A DNA stretch of 64,000 bases from Sulfoacidibacillus ferrooxidans (GTDB lineage: Bacteria; Bacillota; Bacilli; Alicyclobacillales; SLC66): the NCBI RefSeq assembly GCF_022606465.1, contig NZ_JALBUF010000001.1, positions 744,001 through 808,000 on the forward strand. The letters run 5' to 3'. The notes below the pieces were generated by a model. The model was not told the DNA's origin. It made no database searches and worked only from the letters and a program-made list of their open reading frames with translations. The translations under genes and the position numbers were made by a program. Positions 36,646 through 45,327 of this stretch are shown piece after piece; position 1 is the first letter of the stretch; every line of letters begins with the position of its first letter.

Positions 36646-37299
36646 CTAATCTCTGCTTGAACGAGCAGCATTTAGCCCGAATAAACGCAAGATAAAAAGA
36701 AATAGATTAACGAAATCCAAATACAATTGAAGAACGACCATAGGCACTTGTTCAGGTGAAACTCCGTAACGAGTAAGCCTGTTGACATCAAACAACATAT
36801 ACCCTACAAACACAGCTATTCCAAGATACGTGAATCCAAATGAAAAGCTTGTAGAGAAGGGAACAAAAATATTTACCAGTGATAGTCCAACCAGCACTAG
36901 AATACCAGCAAACAAAAACTGACCAAGCCAACTAAAATCTAATGACTTACGCGACGCAATAAATGACGTTACTGCAAATGTGGCAGCTGTGATCAAAAAA
37001 GCTTCTTGTACGATGTGCACACCAAGCATTTGTGTGTAATTGTAAAGAATCGGCGTAAGTGTCATTCCTGAGATAAACGTAAATCCCAGAACAAATCCCC
37101 ACCCTGCCATCTTTCTTCTTCTCACCATCGATGCAGCAAACAGCATCACAAATTCAATAATAACAAGTGGCATGTAAAAAACGGGAGGTATAAACTGACC
37201 TACGTATGTCCCCACGCTAGCTGCCAACAATGTTACAAATAACCCGAGCATAACCCGACTCTTTACGAGGCGGTGCTCAACACTTGGATATCCATACAT
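36646..37299 (-). CDS. Bax inhibitor-1 family membrane protein (YetJ-like)
   Basis: This 217-residue protein has seven predicted membrane segments and the BI-1 pattern (GFTFISGMTLTPILY, GYMLFDVNRLTRYG, LYLDFVNLFLFILRLF). YetJ of B. subtilis is a pH-sensitive calcium leak channel; the C-terminal LYLDxxNLFLxxL block is conserved. I prefer ATG 37299 (GGGGG eight bases upstream) to the adjoining TTG. Confidence 0.9.
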   Translation of the reverse strand: MYGYPSVEHRLVKSRVMLGLFVTLLAASVGTYVGQFIPPVFYMPLVIIEFVMLFAASMVRRRKMAGWGFVLGFTFISGMTLTPILYNYTQMLGVHIVQEAFLITAATFAVTSFIASRKSLDFSWLGQFLFAGILVLVGLSLVNIFVPFSTSFSFGFTYLGIAVFVGYMLFDVNRLTRYGVSPEQVPMVVLQLYLDFVNLFLFILRLFGLNAARSSRD

Positions 37300-37335
37300 C
37301 AATTACGCCCCCTTTGCATGGCAAAGTTATTATAG

Positions 37336-37489
37336 AGGTTGTTCAAAAAGGGGTCAGAACTCCCCGGCACATGGCAGCTTCAGCGCCAAGAACGCTCCCT
37401 CACGTACCCAAAACGTACGCTCAGTCCGCATTCTTGGCTTGCTTCCTTGCACTGCGCGGGTCTTACCTGCCCCCTTTTTGAACAGGCTC
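37336..37489 (-). mobile_element. MITE-like palindromic repeat, copy 2
   Basis: This 154-bp copy is in opposite orientation to the one at 18584-18736 and about 90% identical by eye. It is flanked by TTATAG on both sides (37330-37335 and 37490-37495), a target duplication different from that of copy 1. It lies between the BI-1 gene start and the HesB-like gene. Confidence 0.85.
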
Positions 37490-37558
37490 TTATAGTTGCA
37501 TTGTACATGTTTTAGGACAACCTGTCACTTCTTGTGTTACAATAAAATCAAACTTTGT

Positions 37559-37858
37559 TTAACACTGACTATCGCCAGCACCTTCACTATGAATAGCAAA
37601 GCTGTCCTCATACTCATCATATTCAACAATCAGCGGTTCTTGCGCAAGAGATGCTGTAAATGGGTCAAGAATAATAGGAACTCCATGAATAACAAGTACT
37701 TCGTCACGTTCCGATCGCTCATCCAGAGCCATCATAAAGCGCATACCACCTCAGCCAGGGGCTGCTGATATGCGAATGTCAAATGCCTCTGCATTCTCTT
37801 CCTGACGAATATCAAGTATACGCTGCGCAACTTTTTCTTCCATAAGTACTTTTGCCAT
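37559..37858 (-). CDS. HesB-like protein with in-frame UGA (possible selenoprotein or nonsense mutant)
   Basis: The frame runs from ATG 37858 to TAA 37559, 99 residues, and is open except for a single TGA at codon 36 (37751-37753). It reads IRISAAPG-UGA-GGMRFMMALDE and goes on to IVEYDEYEDSFAIHS, ending in a Cys. This is the HesB/IscA-like pattern in which a Cys normally occupies the UGA position; HesB-like selenoproteins with Sec at this site are known. A bSECIS-like hairpin lies 17 bases after the UGA (37713-37733). Reading is fully conserved on both sides, so a random decayed pseudogene is less likely, but a nonsense mutation or sequencing error cannot be excluded. No sel genes lie in the window. 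Confidence 0.75.
37713..37733 (-). promoter_or_regulatory. bSECIS-like hairpin after the UGA codon
   Basis: On the minus strand GAT-G-GCTC pairs with GAGC-G-ATC around a five-base loop TGGAT, leaving one G-G mismatch. The loop has G in its second position and begins 25 bases after the UGA, within the 16-37 range described for bacterial SECIS elements. Confidence 0.5.
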
Positions 37859-37905
37859 AACCAATAACACCGTCCTCTCTACCCGTACGCTAGAATCCAT
37901 CCACA

Positions 37906-38991
37906 TCAACTAAGATCAGTAAATATCTTATTAAATACCTGTCCAAACGTATACTTTTGTTGCTGATCTACTTCCATCCATGTATAAGGAGATTGCGCTG
38001 TCCATGTTACAGGCTCATCTACCGAGAAAAGTGACATATTCCAAACCACATGAGAAAATACGTGATGATAATCGCTCACAAAGGACATTTGCGTAGCTTC
38101 AAACCCAGTGATCTCTTCAATCGCTTGTAAAACTTCAGTTTGTTGCACTGCCATTGACTGCAAAGACTCTGTCTGCATCGGGGCCATATTGCGTTTTAAC
38201 ACGTGCGGCAATTCCCACAACCCTGCCAATAGCCCTGTGGTTGGACGCTGCCTAATCAAGATACTCCCTTTTATATCGCGCACAAGCAAAACTATACGCT
38301 CTTCTATACGAGGTGCCTTTTTACTTTGTTTATGCGGTAATTCAGATTCTCTACCATCCTGATGTGCTTGACAAAAGTTCACAACAGGGCATTGTATACA
38401 CTTAGGGGTACGAGGAACACAAACGGTTGCGCCAAGCTCCATCAGTGCCTGATTAAAATCACCGGCACCCTCTGTAGGAATAAAAGTAGACACTATGTTT
38501 TCAACCATTGTCTTGGTACGCGCACTACCGATGTCCTCTTCAATAGTACATAGTCGGGCGAATACTCGAAGCACATTTCCATCTACCGCAGGGATCGGTA
38601 AATCATAAGCAATCGATAGCACAGCGCCAACAGTATAGGATCCCACCCCTGGAAGTTGAAGCATTTCCTCAACCGTTCTAGGAACTTCTCCACCGTATTT
38701 TTGTTCAACTTCTCGAACTGCAGCGTGTAGACGCCTCACTCGAGAATAATACCCCAGTCCTTCCCAATATTTAAGTACATCTTGCTCCTCCGCTTTCGCT
38801 AGCTCAGCTACTGTAGGATAACGCGTCATAAATCGTTCAAAATAAGGAATGACAGTCTCTACTCGTGTTTGTTGTAACATGACTTCAGATACCCATATAG
38901 GGTAAGGATCATGGTTTTTACGCCAGGGTAAATCTCGCTGTATTGCGCGATACCAATCCAGTAACGCCATGACAAACGCTTGTTTATCCAT
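37906..38991 (-). CDS. mutY: A/G-specific adenine glycosylase
   Basis: MutY removes adenine mispaired with 8-oxoguanine. The 361-residue protein has LPWRKNHDPYPIWVSEVMLQ, the catalytic Glu region MLQQTRVETVIPY, helix-hairpin-helix LPGVGSYTVGAVLSIA, catalytic Asp in PAVDGNVLRV, and the 4Fe-4S loop CVPRTPKCIQCPVVNFC. The C-terminal NUDIX-like domain (about 230-350) recognises 8-oxoG. The ATG at 38991 follows GAGGAG. Confidence 0.95.
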   Translation of the reverse strand: MDKQAFVMALLDWYRAIQRDLPWRKNHDPYPIWVSEVMLQQTRVETVIPYFERFMTRYPTVAELAKAEEQDVLKYWEGLGYYSRVRRLHAAVREVEQKYGGEVPRTVEEMLQLPGVGSYTVGAVLSIAYDLPIPAVDGNVLRVFARLCTIEEDIGSARTKTMVENIVSTFIPTEGAGDFNQALMELGATVCVPRTPKCIQCPVVNFCQAHQDGRESELPHKQSKKAPRIEERIVLLVRDIKGSILIRQRPTTGLLAGLWELPHVLKRNMAPMQTESLQSMAVQQTEVLQAIEEITGFEATQMSFVSDYHHVFSHVVWNMSLFSVDEPVTWTAQSPYTWMEVDQQQKYTFGQVFNKIFTDLS

Positions 38992-39090
38992 ACGTTCTCC
39001 TCTAAGGCGTGTGCCGTGATTCATATGAAGTATAGAATGCTCTTCAAAATGTCATACTGGTAGATAATTCTAAACAGGAGGAATTCATTA

Positions 39091-39270
39091 TTGAACCCAT
39101 ATACAGACTATAAAACAGCCCTACTCTCTGCGCAAACCCTGTCCGCCCTTAAACATATTGAACAGGATCTTTCTGCGCAAGAAGGACAGCCCATTGTTCT
39201 TGTAGCATATACTCAAGATGAGTTTAAAAAAGATTCTATCCAGTCTTTACATGCTGTTGAACAGCAATAA
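39091..39270 (+). CDS. Small hypothetical protein
   Basis: This 59-residue soluble frame starts with TTG at 39091, nine bases after a strong AGGAGG, and reads MNPYTDYKTALLSAQTLSAL to EQQ. The protein is helical and glutamine-rich, without a known motif. The start signal is the main evidence. It is divergent from mutY and ends before a hairpin shared with the aminopeptidase gene. Confidence 0.6.
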   Translation: MNPYTDYKTALLSAQTLSALKHIEQDLSAQEGQPIVLVAYTQDEFKKDSIQSLHAVEQQ

Positions 39271-39279
39271 CATGGACAA

Positions 39280-39323
39280 ATGCGTGTCCAATAGGACAGA
39301 ATTGCACCCTTTTGGACACGCAT
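39280..39323. terminator. Inverted repeat between converging genes
   Basis: The arms ATGCGTGTCCA and TGGACACGCAT form a perfect 11-bp stem with a 22-base loop. It lies between the small gene and the aminopeptidase gene, which converge. No clear T run follows. Confidence 0.5.
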
Positions 39324-39333
39324 GTACCGAAGC

Positions 39334-40455
39334 TCAGGATTGTAAGTGCTCAGGATTTAGTTGATCTAATTCCGGAATAACAAACCGACCATCTTTGCGA
39401 ATCAAACGATCATCAAAGTAAATTTCACCACCACCATACTCCGGTCTTTGAATACACACCAAATCCCAATGTATGGATGAATGGTTTCCATTATAAGCCT
39501 CATCATAACAATTTCCAGGAGTAAAATGGAAACTGCCGTCTATTTTTTCATCAAATAAAATGTCTTTCATGGGTTCTTTAATATACGGGTTAAGTCCAAA
39601 ACTAAATTCTCCCACATAACGTGCACCTTCATCTGCATCAAAAATGTGATTGATTCGCTTTGTATCATTTGCTTCAGCCTTTATTATCTTTCCATTTTCA
39701 AATGTTAATCGGATATTTTCAAACACATACCCACGATAAGGCGATGGTGTATTGAATTCGATGACTCCATTGACTGATTCGCGGACAGGAGCTGTAAATA
39801 CTTCGCCATCCGGTATGTTCAATTCTCCTGCGCAAGGGACGGCTGGAATTCCCTTTATGCTAAAACGCAAGTCCGTTGCACCAGGACCGACAATATGAAC
39901 CTTATCCGTTTGTTCCATAAGTTGCTTTAAGGAGTTCATGGCTACTTTCATCCGACTATAATCAAGCGTACATACCTGATAATAAAAATCCTCGAATGCT
40001 TCTACACTCATATTGGCAAGCTGAGCCATTGAAGCGTTAGGATAACGTAGCACACACCATCTGGTTCCTTTTACTCTTGCCTCACTATGAACAGGCGTTC
40101 CATAAAACGTATCAAATAACGCCATTTTATCACTTGGTACATCTGCATATTCATTGATGTTTTCACTTCCGCGAAGTCCTACATAGCAATCCATCTTCTC
40201 CATCAATGCTCGATCTACCTCTGACGCAATATGTAACTGTTCCTCAGTAATTTCCATTAACCAATCTCGCCATACACGTTGCTCTCGAATGTGTACAAAA
40301 GGCAACCCGCCCGCTTGATAAGTAGCTTTTACAATTTCTTTTCCTAGATCAGTGGATGGTCCGAACATTTCAATCAATATTTTTTCACCGGGTTTTACAG
40401 CACAAGAATATTCAACAATTAATTTTGCAAGTTTTTGCGCTCTCGCATCTGCCAT
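39334..40455 (-). CDS. M29 family aminopeptidase (AmpS/AmpT type)
   Basis: This 373-residue metallo-aminopeptidase has the family blocks YSCAVKPGEKILIE, PCAGELNIPDGEVFTAPV (metal-binding Glu), FEEN-like FENIRLTFENGKI, and the C-terminal NHSSIHWDLVCIQ (metal-binding His and Asp) with YGGGEIYFDDRLIRKDG. The enzyme releases N-terminal residues from peptides using cobalt or zinc in the cytoplasm. It stands alone between the small gene and the insertion sequence. Confidence 0.92.
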   Translation of the reverse strand: MADARAQKLAKLIVEYSCAVKPGEKILIEMFGPSTDLGKEIVKATYQAGGLPFVHIREQRVWRDWLMEITEEQLHIASEVDRALMEKMDCYVGLRGSENINEYADVPSDKMALFDTFYGTPVHSEARVKGTRWCVLRYPNASMAQLANMSVEAFEDFYYQVCTLDYSRMKVAMNSLKQLMEQTDKVHIVGPGATDLRFSIKGIPAVPCAGELNIPDGEVFTAPVRESVNGVIEFNTPSPYRGYVFENIRLTFENGKIIKAEANDTKRINHIFDADEGARYVGEFSFGLNPYIKEPMKDILFDEKIDGSFHFTPGNCYDEAYNGNHSSIHWDLVCIQRPEYGGGEIYFDDRLIRKDGRFVIPELDQLNPEHLQS

Positions 40456-40594
40456 TTAAAATTGCCTCCCCACATCACACTCATCATTACACTTGTAATG
40501 CTACGTATTGTACCATAAGCCACCTCTGAACATGAGCGATTCCATAATCCTCCTTAGCTATGAATAGCCTCTCGGCATTGGATTTTTATTGATT

Positions 40595-40623
40595 CCTCAA
40601 GAGATTTCAAACTTGAGGTTTTT
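40595..40623 (+). terminator. Terminator inside the left end of the IS
   Basis: CCTCAAG and CTTGAGG pair across a 10-base spacer, followed by TTTTT. No plus-strand gene ends here, so it probably shields the transposase from outside transcription. Confidence 0.65.
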
Positions 40624-40810
40624 CTATTTCCTCCACTTAAAAGGCGCTCACCTTCGCTTGCGTCCGTAGGAAATTGGAAAAAGTCATATTTGGATGGGTA
40701 AAAATCATGGTCAAATTCCTGCAAATAACACTTGACATTTAAAAACTACCCCAATAATCGCGACGGAGAGCTCACAAACTCTATCCTCGACGAAAGGGGT
40801 AGTCCCCCTC

Positions 40811-42292
40811 ATGTTACCTGTAATTCGCACGCACGACCAGTACCAATCTTTCGTTCTCGAACAATTACGTACCCATTACTCTGGCGGCATTCTCATGCTT
40901 GTCGCCAAAGACTGGACATTCATCGAGAAGTTCTGGCTACTCGACCTCTCCGGCACTTCATCTTTATTGAATAGTCAGTACGCCACTCGGGGCATTCAAG
41001 CCACTGACCCCGCCGATCTGCTACGCGCTTACCTGCTCATGGTACAAGTCGGTCAGACCTCCATCACGGCTTGGGTTGACGAATTGCGACGGGTGCCGCT
41101 TTACGCCATCATCAGTGGTTTTAAGCCCGGTCATACACCTGGTGTCGGTACCTTTTATAACCTCTTCGCTCGTTTTTGGCCCCTAACTAGCTCTCATATC
41201 TCTGGCCAAATCAAACCAAAACGCAATAAGAAGCCAGTCAAAGGCAAGAAGGGTGAAAAAGCACCAACGACTACACCCAAAAAGGTAGAACGATTGGTCA
41301 ATCGACTCCTTGTGCGCCGCCCTGCACCCAGAGCGTTACCTACCGACATCCTTATGTCGTTATTTCGCGAGCAGTTTGTAGAAGTCTCCGCAAAACTTGG
41401 ACTCATCGGTGATGTGTCGGCGCTCTCGGTCGCTGGAGATGGAACACCGATTCGGACGGCTGCCTTTCCTCGCAGGAAGCGCATTTGCTCCTGTCGGGTG
41501 CAAGGAATCCAGGATTGCACCTGCAATCGCCTCTATTCACAACCCGATTGCACTATCGGCTGGGATAGCCATCGCAACTGCCATTACTTTGGCTACCATC
41601 TCTACATGTTCACCGCTTCCGACAGCCACGCAGACCTGCCACTGTACCCGAGACTTGGACCAGCCTCCCGCCATGACTCGGTCTCACTGGTCGTTGGCAT
41701 CAAGGAGTTTGAACAGTATTAACCAGACTGGCATTGGAAGAGGGTATTACTCGACGCTGCACATGATGCCATGCCCTTTTACCGCTATTTTGAGTCCAAG
41801 GGTACCATCCCTTTCATCGACCTAAACAAGCGCCAAACGGGTAACAAGAAATACAAAGACAACATCTCAGTTTCCTCTTCGGGCGTACCCATTTGCCAAA
41901 AGGGTCTGGCCATGAAAGACAATGGCTACGACCGCAGTCGTGGGCGACGCAAGTACCGTTGCCCCTTGATGCAAAAGGGCGTCTGTACTTGTGATGCACC
42001 TTGTTCCAACTCGTCTTATGGTCGCTGCGTGTACACCTACACCAAGGACAATCCGCGTTTGTTTCCACCTGTGGCACGTGACAGCGACATGTGGAAGGAT
42101 GTCTACAAACGTAGAACGTCCGTTGAGCGTTCCAACAAGCGGGAAAAGGTAGACTATAGACTTGAAGCCGCCAGGCATCGCAGTACCAAAATGTGGATCA
42201 CACGAATCTTCGGGATCATGATGTGTCAGCACCTGGATGCTTGGCATCAGGAGATTGACATCGATCTGAAGTCGACTCTTTTGGTAGCCTGA
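40811..42292 (+). pseudogene. DDE transposase broken by one in-frame stop
   Basis: The frame would encode 493 residues, but a TAA at 41720-41722 splits it after 303 codons; the same frame resumes at once as PDWHWKRVLLDAAHDA. The likely catalytic acids are Asp in VAGDGTPIR, Asp in LLDAAHDAMPFY, and Glu in RRTSVERSNKR. A cysteine-rich region precedes the last one. I cannot assign the family with certainty; IS4 superfamily or IS1182 are candidates. The single stop makes it a recent inactivation, or a readthrough case; pseudogene is the simpler reading. Confidence 0.8.
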
Positions 42293-42574
42293 GCCACACA
42301 AAAATCCCGGAGCAGCCACGCTGACCTTTTCAAAAAAGATTCGAGCCGTGGCTTATTTGCCATGCCCAATTCCCTATGGAAACCAGCCCGACATCCCCGG
42401 GGCACCCCATTTCCAGTAAACAACTTGCATAATTACCGTCATTGCTCATTTAGGAACGTCTCAATGCCGAGAGGCTATATTGGTATAACAGCACACTTCT
42501 GGTATAACCCTCCTTCCCTCACGATGCATGAGCACAAGCGCTCTGCACAAGCTATTGGTGGAGGTGTTGCGACC

Positions 42575-42763
42575 ATGTGGGATATGATGCAAAACGTAAA
42601 ACGTCAAATGACGAAACCACCCAAACGGCAGTCGTCGATGGGCACACTACCAGCCTTACTCCTTGGAGCGGGGGTTGGCATCGCCACTTGGGAACTTGTT
42701 CGACGGCGCAATCTAACAACACCAGAATACGATGTTACTCCTATGAGCGCCCATATGGAGTAG
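42575..42763 (+). CDS. Small membrane protein
   Basis: This 62-residue protein starts at ATG 42575, ten bases after GGAGG, and reads MWDMMQNVKRQMTKPP with one membrane segment at about residues 25-43 (LPALLLGAGVGIATW). It is followed by a perfect palindrome that looks like its terminator. The longer upstream frame has no start signal. Function unknown. Confidence 0.6.
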   Translation: MWDMMQNVKRQMTKPPKRQSSMGTLPALLLGAGVGIATWELVRRRNLTTPEYDVTPMSAHME

Positions 42764-42774
42764 CCCTTTGACCA

Positions 42775-42800
42775 TGATAGACCCGTATACGGGTCTATCA
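42775..42800 (+). terminator. Perfect 26-bp palindrome
   Basis: The sequence is TGATAGACCCGTA followed by its exact reverse complement, then TTT. It lies 11 bp after the small gene and is the likely terminator. Confidence 0.65.
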
Positions 42801-42922
42801 TTTCATAAATTGTTCAAAACTAACATTCAACTAGAATCCTTTATACGATTACAATAAGGTATAAACGTCATAACAATACGATGTTGTATCTAATTTGCTT
42901 TTACGAAAGGTGGGGAAGTTGC

Positions 42923-43657
42923 TTGGTCATGGCGCGCGCCGGATACCCGCTGTATTTGCAGCTTAAATCCTGGCTTATAGAGCGCATTTCATCTGGAGAA
43001 TGGCCAGAGGGAACCATGATTCCAACTGAACAAGAATTAATGTTGGAGCATGGTGTTTCCCGTACAACAGTTCGTCAAGCTGTGCTCGATCTCGTTTCAT
43101 CTGGTGATTTGATTCGTCGTCAAGGAAAAGGAACCTATGTTGCTCGACCCGATCACATTTTCACTTCTTCACCTCTTTATGGATTTAAAGAAGAATTTGA
43201 TTATTTAGGACGCCATGTAGATATTCTATCTCTACAGATCGATCTCGTCCCTGCAGACATCGCTATTGCCACACACTTACGAGTAAGCATCGGGACGCCA
43301 GTCATTCATGTTGGCCGTATTGTCAGTGAAGCAGGCGATCCCATCTTTGCTGATGAAAGCTACTTACCAGAGTCTTTACGCCATGTCTGTTCTGAAGAAC
43401 AATTACGTCATGGATCGATCTTCTCTGCTTTAGAGGCACACGGTATCGCGATTGCTTCTGGAGAACAAATAATTAGTGCAGAAAATGCAAGTACTGAAAC
43501 TGCTCAAAAATTGCATTGCGCCGTCGGAGATGCAGTCATTCATATTATGAGAACCACAAAAAATGGTGGTGGGCAACCCATTGAATATTCTATCGCCCGT
43601 TATCGTGCAGATGCCTATGAGTACCGCATTCGCCTTGCCCGCACACTAAAAATGTAA
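42923..43657 (+). CDS. GntR/HutC-family regulator with UTRA domain
   Basis: This 244-residue regulator has the GntR winged helix (LKSWLIERISSGEWPEGTMI, VSRTTVRQAVLDLVSSGDLI, RQGKGTYVARP) and a UTRA effector domain (about 95-235) with GFKEEFDYLGR and VGRIVSEAGDPIFADESYL. It lies 51 bp upstream of the MFS exporter gene and is the likely regulator. The TTG at 42923 lies seven bases after GTGGGG; the ATG six bases later is the alternative. Confidence 0.87.
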   Translation: MVMARAGYPLYLQLKSWLIERISSGEWPEGTMIPTEQELMLEHGVSRTTVRQAVLDLVSSGDLIRRQGKGTYVARPDHIFTSSPLYGFKEEFDYLGRHVDILSLQIDLVPADIAIATHLRVSIGTPVIHVGRIVSEAGDPIFADESYLPESLRHVCSEEQLRHGSIFSALEAHGIAIASGEQIISAENASTETAQKLHCAVGDAVIHIMRTTKNGGGQPIEYSIARYRADAYEYRIRLARTLKM

Positions 43658-43677
43658 CGTACGTATTAGAGAGGAGG

Positions 43678-43700
43678 CCAAAGCTGTGAGACAGCTTTGG
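43678..43700 (+). promoter_or_regulatory. Perfect hairpin overlapping an eight-codon leader ORF
   Basis: CCAAAGCTGT and ACAGCTTTGG pair around GAG, directly after the ribosome site GAGGAGG (43671-43677). The hairpin contains most of a leader frame, GTG 43686 to TGA 43712 (MRQLWVKR), whose stop overlaps the MFS gene start as ATGA. The main gene's own ribosome site (GGTG) is at the hairpin foot. It may act as an operator for the GntR protein or as translational attenuation. Confidence 0.6.
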
Positions 43701-43708
43701 GTGAAGCG

Positions 43709-45193
43709 ATGACAGACAATTCAACAGAAGCAACGCCTAGGTTTCCATTAAAGTTTTTTACTTCTAGGCCAAACTATCACTGGTATGTTGTCGCAACCGT
43801 ATGTATCGGTGCGTTTATGGCAGCTCTTGATGGAAGTATTATCACAGTAGCACTTCCTACCATTGATAGAGAATTTAACGTAAATGTAAGCGAGAGCGCT
43901 TGGGTAGCGCTTGCCTATTTACTTACACTAACAGCACTTCTCGCCATGTTTGGTCGAATCGCAGATATTGTTGGAAGACGACCTTTATATACGATTGGAT
44001 TTAGCATATTTATTATCGGCTCGGCGCTGTGTGGTGCATCACCCACACTCAGCCTACTCATCGGTTTTCGGGTTTTACAAGGAATTGGTGCTACCATGCT
44101 ACAAGCAAACAGCGTAGCTATTGTTACTGCGGCCGTACCTCAAAAAGTACGAGGGAAAGCCATTGGCATTCAGGGATCCGCTCTTGCTGTAGGTCTTTCT
44201 CTTGGCCCTGCCATCGGAGGGCTGCTCATCGGTTTTTTTGGATGGCGCTCTATTTTTTATGTAAACGTGCCTGTAGGTATTATCGGAACCGCACTTGCAG
44301 CCATGATTTTGCCAATAGACTTGCATAAAGACGCAAGTGCAAAGTCAAACTTCGATTTTCTAGGCGCTTTTTTACTGGCTGTTAGCCTTATTGCCTTTTT
44401 ACTTGGATTAAATCAGGGCAATGATGACGGCTGGGGCTCTCCTATTATCATTGGTTACTTTGTAGCGACAGTTCTTTTTGCCGTCCTTTTCTACTTTCAA
44501 GAAAAAAGGCATACTTCTCCACTCATTGACTTAGGGTTATTTAAAATTGAGCAACTTACCTGGGGTAACATTACTGGCTCCTTATCTTACGGTGTCATGT
44601 ATGGAGTTTTATATATTGTTCCCTACTTTTTTGAAGATGTTCTCCACAAACCGTCATCGGCATCCGGCTTACTCACTACACCGTTGCCTATTGGCATGAT
44701 GCTGCTAGCTCCTGTTGCAGGCAAAATTGCAGATAAATTCGGATCAAAATTGCCTACTGTCACTGGTATGGGGATTGCTACTCTAGGTACTATAGCGCTT
44801 ATCTTTGTAGATGATAAAACAAACCTATTATTTATCATCATTGCACTATTTTTTGTTGGGGTCGGCATGGGGGTATTTACGCCGCCTAATAACAGCTCTG
44901 TGATGGGAAGCACGCCTCCCAATCGTCTTGGCGTTTCATCTGGCATGCTCAACATGTCGAGATCGCTAGGACAGAGTGTAGGAATTGCCTATGCGTTTGC
45001 TATTTTCCAGGGAGTTATTTTGATTTATCACTTTACTCCCAAAAATGCACCCGTAGGCCCACTTATTGCGGGATTTAAGTGGACGTTCATCGGTGTTGCT
45101 ATCTTTGGTGCCGTTGCACTCTTTATCTCTCTCTTTAGAGGAAATGTAGAGAAGGTTGCTTTACCAGAAGAAGCGCATATCATTGAACTATAA
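43709..45193 (+). CDS. MFS drug exporter, DHA2 (EmrB/QacA) type
   Basis: This 494-residue exporter has 14 predicted membrane segments. Motif C-type glycine-rich sequence LSLGPAIGGLLIGFFGWR and the loop FGRIADIVGRRPLY are typical, and the N-terminal ALDGSIITVALPTID is diagnostic for DHA2 members. These export drugs or biocides by proton antiport. It follows a GntR regulator with a leader ORF and hairpin between them, so expression may be inducible. A strong terminator follows. Confidence 0.9.
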   Translation: MTDNSTEATPRFPLKFFTSRPNYHWYVVATVCIGAFMAALDGSIITVALPTIDREFNVNVSESAWVALAYLLTLTALLAMFGRIADIVGRRPLYTIGFSIFIIGSALCGASPTLSLLIGFRVLQGIGATMLQANSVAIVTAAVPQKVRGKAIGIQGSALAVGLSLGPAIGGLLIGFFGWRSIFYVNVPVGIIGTALAAMILPIDLHKDASAKSNFDFLGAFLLAVSLIAFLLGLNQGNDDGWGSPIIIGYFVATVLFAVLFYFQEKRHTSPLIDLGLFKIEQLTWGNITGSLSYGVMYGVLYIVPYFFEDVLHKPSSASGLLTTPLPIGMMLLAPVAGKIADKFGSKLPTVTGMGIATLGTIALIFVDDKTNLLFIIIALFFVGVGMGVFTPPNNSSVMGSTPPNRLGVSSGMLNMSRSLGQSVGIAYAFAIFQGVILIYHFTPKNAPVGPLIAGFKWTFIGVAIFGAVALFISLFRGNVEKVALPEEAHIIEL

Positions 45194-45203
45194 TGATCAT
45201 CAT

Positions 45204-45240
45204 AAAAATGGCGGGCGCCGAAAGGTTGCCCGCCATTTTT
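45204..45240 (+). terminator. Rho-independent terminator after the MFS gene
   Basis: A 13-bp stem AAAAATGGCGGGC/GCCCGCCATTTTT with an 11-base loop ends in a T run, 10 bp after the stop. Confidence 0.92.
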
Positions 45241-45327
45241 ATCCTTTGAGTCAACTTTCAACAAAAATCATGATATGCTAGGCATGACTTATCCCTTTTA
45301 GTTATACCCTGAAAGGAGAGCATAGAC

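Larger units (their letters stand above)
40564..42478 (+). mobile_element. Insertion sequence with 17-bp perfect terminal inverted repeats
   Basis: The left end ATAGCCTCTCGGCATTG (40564-40580) is the exact reverse complement of 42462-42478, giving a 1,915-bp element. It contains one transposase gene (40811-42292), a terminator near the left end and a SigA-like promoter with TTGACA at 40732-40737. A clear target duplication is not visible at either flank. The 246-base stretch 40565-40810 and the 186-base stretch 42293-42478 are its noncoding ends. Confidence 0.85.

Noticed and set aside
37559-37744. Separate 61-codon gene starting at ATG 37744
   Set aside because: It lacks the N-terminal half of the HesB fold and a ribosome site; the frame continues upstream through the UGA to a full HesB-like protein.
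41771-42292. Second independent gene downstream in the IS
   Set aside because: It is the same frame as the transposase, separated by one stop codon only.
42362-42574. Extended 133-codon frame for the small membrane protein
   Set aside because: The extension begins inside the IS end and has no ribosome site; GGAGG precedes ATG 42575.
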